Shown here in pieces: positions 61,331 to 64,000 of a stretch of DNA of 64,000 nt. The stretch lies in NCBI GenBank assembly GCA_965202675.1, contig OZ241842.1, forward strand, positions 1,922,001-1,986,000, written 5' to 3'. A model generated the notes under the pieces. The model was not told the DNA's origin. It made no database searches and saw nothing but the letters and a program-made list of their open reading frames with translations. The position numbers and the translations under genes were made by a program. The stretch is from CATQHD01 sp965202675. GTDB lineage: Bacteria; Actinomycetota; Acidimicrobiia; Spongiisociales; Spongiisociaceae. Numbering within the stretch: position 1 is the stretch's first letter; each line of letters begins with the position of its first letter.

Positions 61331-63556
61331 TCAGTCGTCGAGCAGCTCCGGCGCGTCCCCGGCTCGATGGATGGTCACCCGGACGCGCTCGATCCGGCCG
61401 GCGAAGGCGAAGGGGGGCCGGTAGGCGGTCGATACGGGGCTCAGCCGGTTGCGCCCGATGTCCATGCCGGCCAGCGCCAGAAAGGCGAGGGGGTTTTCGA
61501 TGACGGCCGGCCTGCCTTGTTCGGCGTCCGCGTGGAGCCGGACAACGGCTGCGCCCTCCGCGGTCTTCTCGTACTCGACCGCAACCGTCAGAGGGCCGCC
61601 GCCCCGATCCGGGAGGGCCAGGGCGCTCCTCGTTGCGTTGCCCGCCGAGTTGTATTCATAGTGCAGGGTCCCGTCGTCGGCGTAGAGCACGAACCCGGAG
61701 GCGGCGTTCCCGTAGGCGGCTATCACGCCGGACATCGGACCGCTCAGGACGGCCTCGATCCGATAGGCCTCCGCACTGCCGAAGGGCGGCGCCGTGCTCG
61801 GCTCGATGGTCGACAGCGGAGGGAAATAGTCGAACCGGCGGCGGAGCAGCGGCGAGCCCGGGGGCGGCGGCGAACGGAAGAGCTCGACGGAACGGTCGTC
61901 GAGCGGGAGCACGTCGTAGCGGCCGGCCTGCCGCCACCACCGGTCGACGAGGGTTCGGAGCCGGCCGGGATGGGTCGAGGCCAGGTTCCTGGCTTCGGAG
62001 AAGTCGCGGTCGAGATGGTACAGCTCCCATTCGCCTTCGCCGTACTCCGCGCCCGGATAGTGGCGGGTTACCGCCTTCCAGCCGTCGGCCCAGAGGCCCC
62101 GGTTGCCGAACATCTCGAAGTACTGGACGCGGCGGACGGTCGGCGCCTCCGGGTTCTCGAAGGTGTAGGCGAGGCTCTTTCCGTGCATCGGCATCTGGGG
62201 TACGCCGCGGTATTCGGCGGGCGGTTCGACCCCGGCGATCTCGTAGACGGTGGGGGCGAGGTCGATGATGTGGTGGAACTGGTCGAGCACCCCGCCGGGC
62301 TTCGCCAGGCGGCCCGGCCAGTGGATGATCAGCGGGTCCCGGATGCCGCCGCCGTGGGTGTGGTACTTGTACCACCGCAGCGGGGTGTTCGAGGCCTGGG
62401 CCCAGCCGGTCGCATAGTGGCTGTCGGCGCGGGGGCCTCCGACCTCGTCGAGGGCGCCGAGCACCCGGTCGAAGTCCTCTTCCATGTCGTTGAAGAAACG
62501 GATCCGGGACAGGGCGCCGAGCCGGCCGCCTTCCATGGCCGCCCCGTTGTCGGAGGTGATGATGATGACGGTGTTGTCGAGCCGGCCGCTTCGTTCGAGG
62601 AAGGCGGCGAGGCGGCCGAGCTGCTGATCGGTGTGCTCCACGAAGGCCGCGTAGGCCTCCTGGAGTCGGGCCGCGACCCGTTGCTCGTCCGGCCGCAGCG
62701 AGCTCCAGGGTGGCGCGTCGGGGTTGCTGGGCGGAAGCTCGGTATCGGGCGGGATTACCCCCTCCGCCAGCTGGCGTTCGTAACGCTGCCGGCGGACGGC
62801 GTCCCAGCCTTCGTCGTAGCGGCCCCGCACCGCCTGCATGAACTCGGCGGGGGCGTGGTGGGGGGCGTGGGCCGCCCCCAGGGGGAGGTACAAGAAGAAG
62901 GGGCTGCGGGGGGCGTGGGCGATGTGGTCGGCGATGTACCCGATGGAGCGGTCGACGAGATCCGCCGTGAGGTGATACCCCTCCTCGGGCGCCGCCGGGG
63001 GCGGGGCGGCGTGGTTGTCATGGACCAGCTCCGGGTAGTAATGATCCGCGGCGCCGTTCATGAAACCGTAGAACTGGTTGAACCCCCGGCCCAGCGGCCA
63101 CTCGTCGAACGGCCCGGCGGGAGACGTTTCGCGCATCGGGGCCACATGCCATTTGCCGGCGGCGAAGGTGTTGTACCCGGCCTCGCGGAGCACCTCGGAG
63201 ATCAGGGCGGCCCGGCGGGTGATGCGCCCCCGGCCGCTCGGCCAGCCCGAATCGACGTTGGACAGCATCCGCATTCCCACCGAGTGGTGGTTGCGCCCGG
63301 TCAGCAGGCAGGCCCGCGACGGGGAGCAGAGGGTGGTGGTGTGGAAGTTGTTGTAACGGTGGCCGTTTGCGGCCAGCCGGTCGATGTTGGGAGTGCGCAC
63401 CTCCGCCCCGTAGCAGCCGAGGTCGGCGAAGCCGAGATCGTCGAAGAGCACCAAAGCGATATTCGGTCCGGCCGGGTGCTCCGGCGGCGGGTACACCGGC
63501 TCGCTGTCCTGATGGGTGAGGCCGAGAAAGCCTCGGTCGTCCCGGGTCGATGCCAT
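61331..63556 (-). CDS. Arylsulfatase-type sulfatase
   Basis: A 741-residue type I sulfatase. The formylglycine-site Cys is in LCSPSRACLLTGR (CxPxR form) and metal ligands in FDDLGFADLGCYG and ITSDNGA. ATG 63556 follows GGAGG by about 8 bp. No signal peptide is visible. The C-terminal 190 residues are a less conserved domain. It cleaves sulfate esters once a maturase has converted the Cys. It is adjacent to an ABC permease of the sulfonate/nitrate type, which supports sulfur scavenging. Confidence 0.9.
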   Translation of the reverse strand: MASTRDDRGFLGLTHQDSEPVYPPPEHPAGPNIALVLFDDLGFADLGCYGAEVRTPNIDRLAANGHRYNNFHTTTLCSPSRACLLTGRNHHSVGMRMLSNVDSGWPSGRGRITRRAALISEVLREAGYNTFAAGKWHVAPMRETSPAGPFDEWPLGRGFNQFYGFMNGAADHYYPELVHDNHAAPPPAAPEEGYHLTADLVDRSIGYIADHIAHAPRSPFFLYLPLGAAHAPHHAPAEFMQAVRGRYDEGWDAVRRQRYERQLAEGVIPPDTELPPSNPDAPPWSSLRPDEQRVAARLQEAYAAFVEHTDQQLGRLAAFLERSGRLDNTVIIITSDNGAAMEGGRLGALSRIRFFNDMEEDFDRVLGALDEVGGPRADSHYATGWAQASNTPLRWYKYHTHGGGIRDPLIIHWPGRLAKPGGVLDQFHHIIDLAPTVYEIAGVEPPAEYRGVPQMPMHGKSLAYTFENPEAPTVRRVQYFEMFGNRGLWADGWKAVTRHYPGAEYGEGEWELYHLDRDFSEARNLASTHPGRLRTLVDRWWRQAGRYDVLPLDDRSVELFRSPPPPGSPLLRRRFDYFPPLSTIEPSTAPPFGSAEAYRIEAVLSGPMSGVIAAYGNAASGFVLYADDGTLHYEYNSAGNATRSALALPDRGGGPLTVAVEYEKTAEGAAVVRLHADAEQGRPAVIENPLAFLALAGMDIGRNRLSPVSTAYRPPFAFAGRIERVRVTIHRAGDAPELLDD

Positions 63557-63585
63557 TGCGGGCGGCCTCCTTTCCGTCGTAGGGG

Positions 63586-64000
63586 TCAGTAGTCGCCGAG
63601 ATCGGTCAGATACCGCGATAACAGCGTCCGGCCCAGGAGTTTCCACAGGCGGTCGCTGACGAATCCCAGGACGCCGAAGCAGAAGATGCCGACGAAGACG
63701 AAGTCGGTTCGGAAGAAGGTGCGGGCGTTCCATATCAGGAAACCGATTCCTTCCTGGGCGGCGATGGCTTCGGCGGCGACGATCACGAGGAAGGCGTTGG
63801 CCAGAGCGAGGCGCATGCCGGTGAAGATCGACGAGAACGTGCCGGGCAGGATGATGCGGAAGAACAGATCGAAGCCGTTGGCGCCGAGCGTCCGGGCGCC
63901 GAGGATCTTGTCGGGGTTGACCGACGAGGCCCCGGCCGCGGTCGAGACCAGCACCACGAAGGTGACCGCGTACACGATCAGGTTGACCTTCGACGCCTCG
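63586..64000 (-). CDS. ABC transporter permease (SsuC/TauC-like), 5' truncated
   Basis: The last 138 or so residues of a binding-protein-dependent permease; the frame stays open to the window edge. Landmarks are the EAA-like loop ILGARTLGANGFDLFFRIILPG and following hydrophobic segments (FVGIFCFGVLGFVSDRLW). Its stop is about 30 bp before the sulfatase start, so both are probably one operon for sulfonate, taurine or similar compounds. Confidence 0.8.
   Translation of the reverse strand, partial: EASKVNLIVYAVTFVVLVSTAAGASSVNPDKILGARTLGANGFDLFFRIILPGTFSSIFTGMRLALANAFLVIVAAEAIAAQEGIGFLIWNARTFFRTDFVFVGIFCFGVLGFVSDRLWKLLGRTLLSRYLTDLGDY

Overview
The window is a high-GC actinobacterial chromosome segment. 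The evidence is an actinobacterial-type integration host factor (mIHF) in the order pyrF-mihF-gmk-rpoZ-coaBC-metK-priA, a priA without a Walker A motif, a mycobacterial-style PyrR leader, and rpmG/had/tRNA-Trp/secE/nusG synteny. An Acidimicrobiia-like lineage is my inference from the mix of SLH-type and Calx-beta surface protein with these gene orders; it is not proven by the sequence.

Layout. 1-5.5 kb: metabolic genes (DUF885 peptidase, class III aminotransferase, SRPBCC protein, enoyl-CoA hydratase) and copy A of a dispersed non-coding element. 5.5-7.3 kb: a mosaic AlbA_2/RecG-like gene with an AT-rich body. 7.4-11.2 kb: a cobalamin riboswitch, btuF-btuC-btuD and cobO, then tRNA-Ile. 11.3-13.2 kb: element copy B with 72-bp G-rich tandem repeats, a MidA-type methyltransferase, and the promoter part of a third copy (C). 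13.2-19.7 kb: a giant Calx-beta/SLH surface protein whose signal peptide is separated from the body by a G10 tract. 20-29 kb: htpX, tRNA-Tyr/Thr/Met, tuf, rpmG, a HadA-HadB fusion, an ECF sigma/anti-sigma pair, tRNA-Trp, secE, nusG, rplK, rplA, L10 leader, rplJ, rplL. 29.4-36.9 kb: rpoB and rpoC. 37-39.6 kb: small or decayed genes, a mannose-1-phosphate guanylyltransferase and dGTPase on the minus strand. 39.7-44.7 kb: one AT-rich 1664-residue GHKL-ATPase/HNH protein between dgt and dnaX. 44.8-46.6 kb: dnaX. 46.6-55.7 kb: a PyrR-regulated pyrimidine operon. 55.8-61.3 kb: mihF, gmk, rpoZ, coaBC, metK, priA. 61.3-64 kb: a sulfatase and the end of an ABC permease on the minus strand.

Most genes are tightly packed and often overlap by 4 bases, so the B12, pyr and gmk-rpoZ-coaBC blocks look translationally coupled. 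The parts that stand out are: (i) the G10 tract that puts the surface protein out of frame with its signal peptide; (ii) a repeated element carrying near-consensus sigma-70 promoters; (iii) a tuf gene almost devoid of C- and A-ending codons; (iv) an RpoC that has lost all four ligands of its second zinc site; and (v) two 36-bp repeat / 36-bp GC-rich insert / 36-bp repeat structures inside the AT-rich GHKL-HNH gene, which look like off-target spacer integrations. All calls come from reading the sequence; no database search was run.
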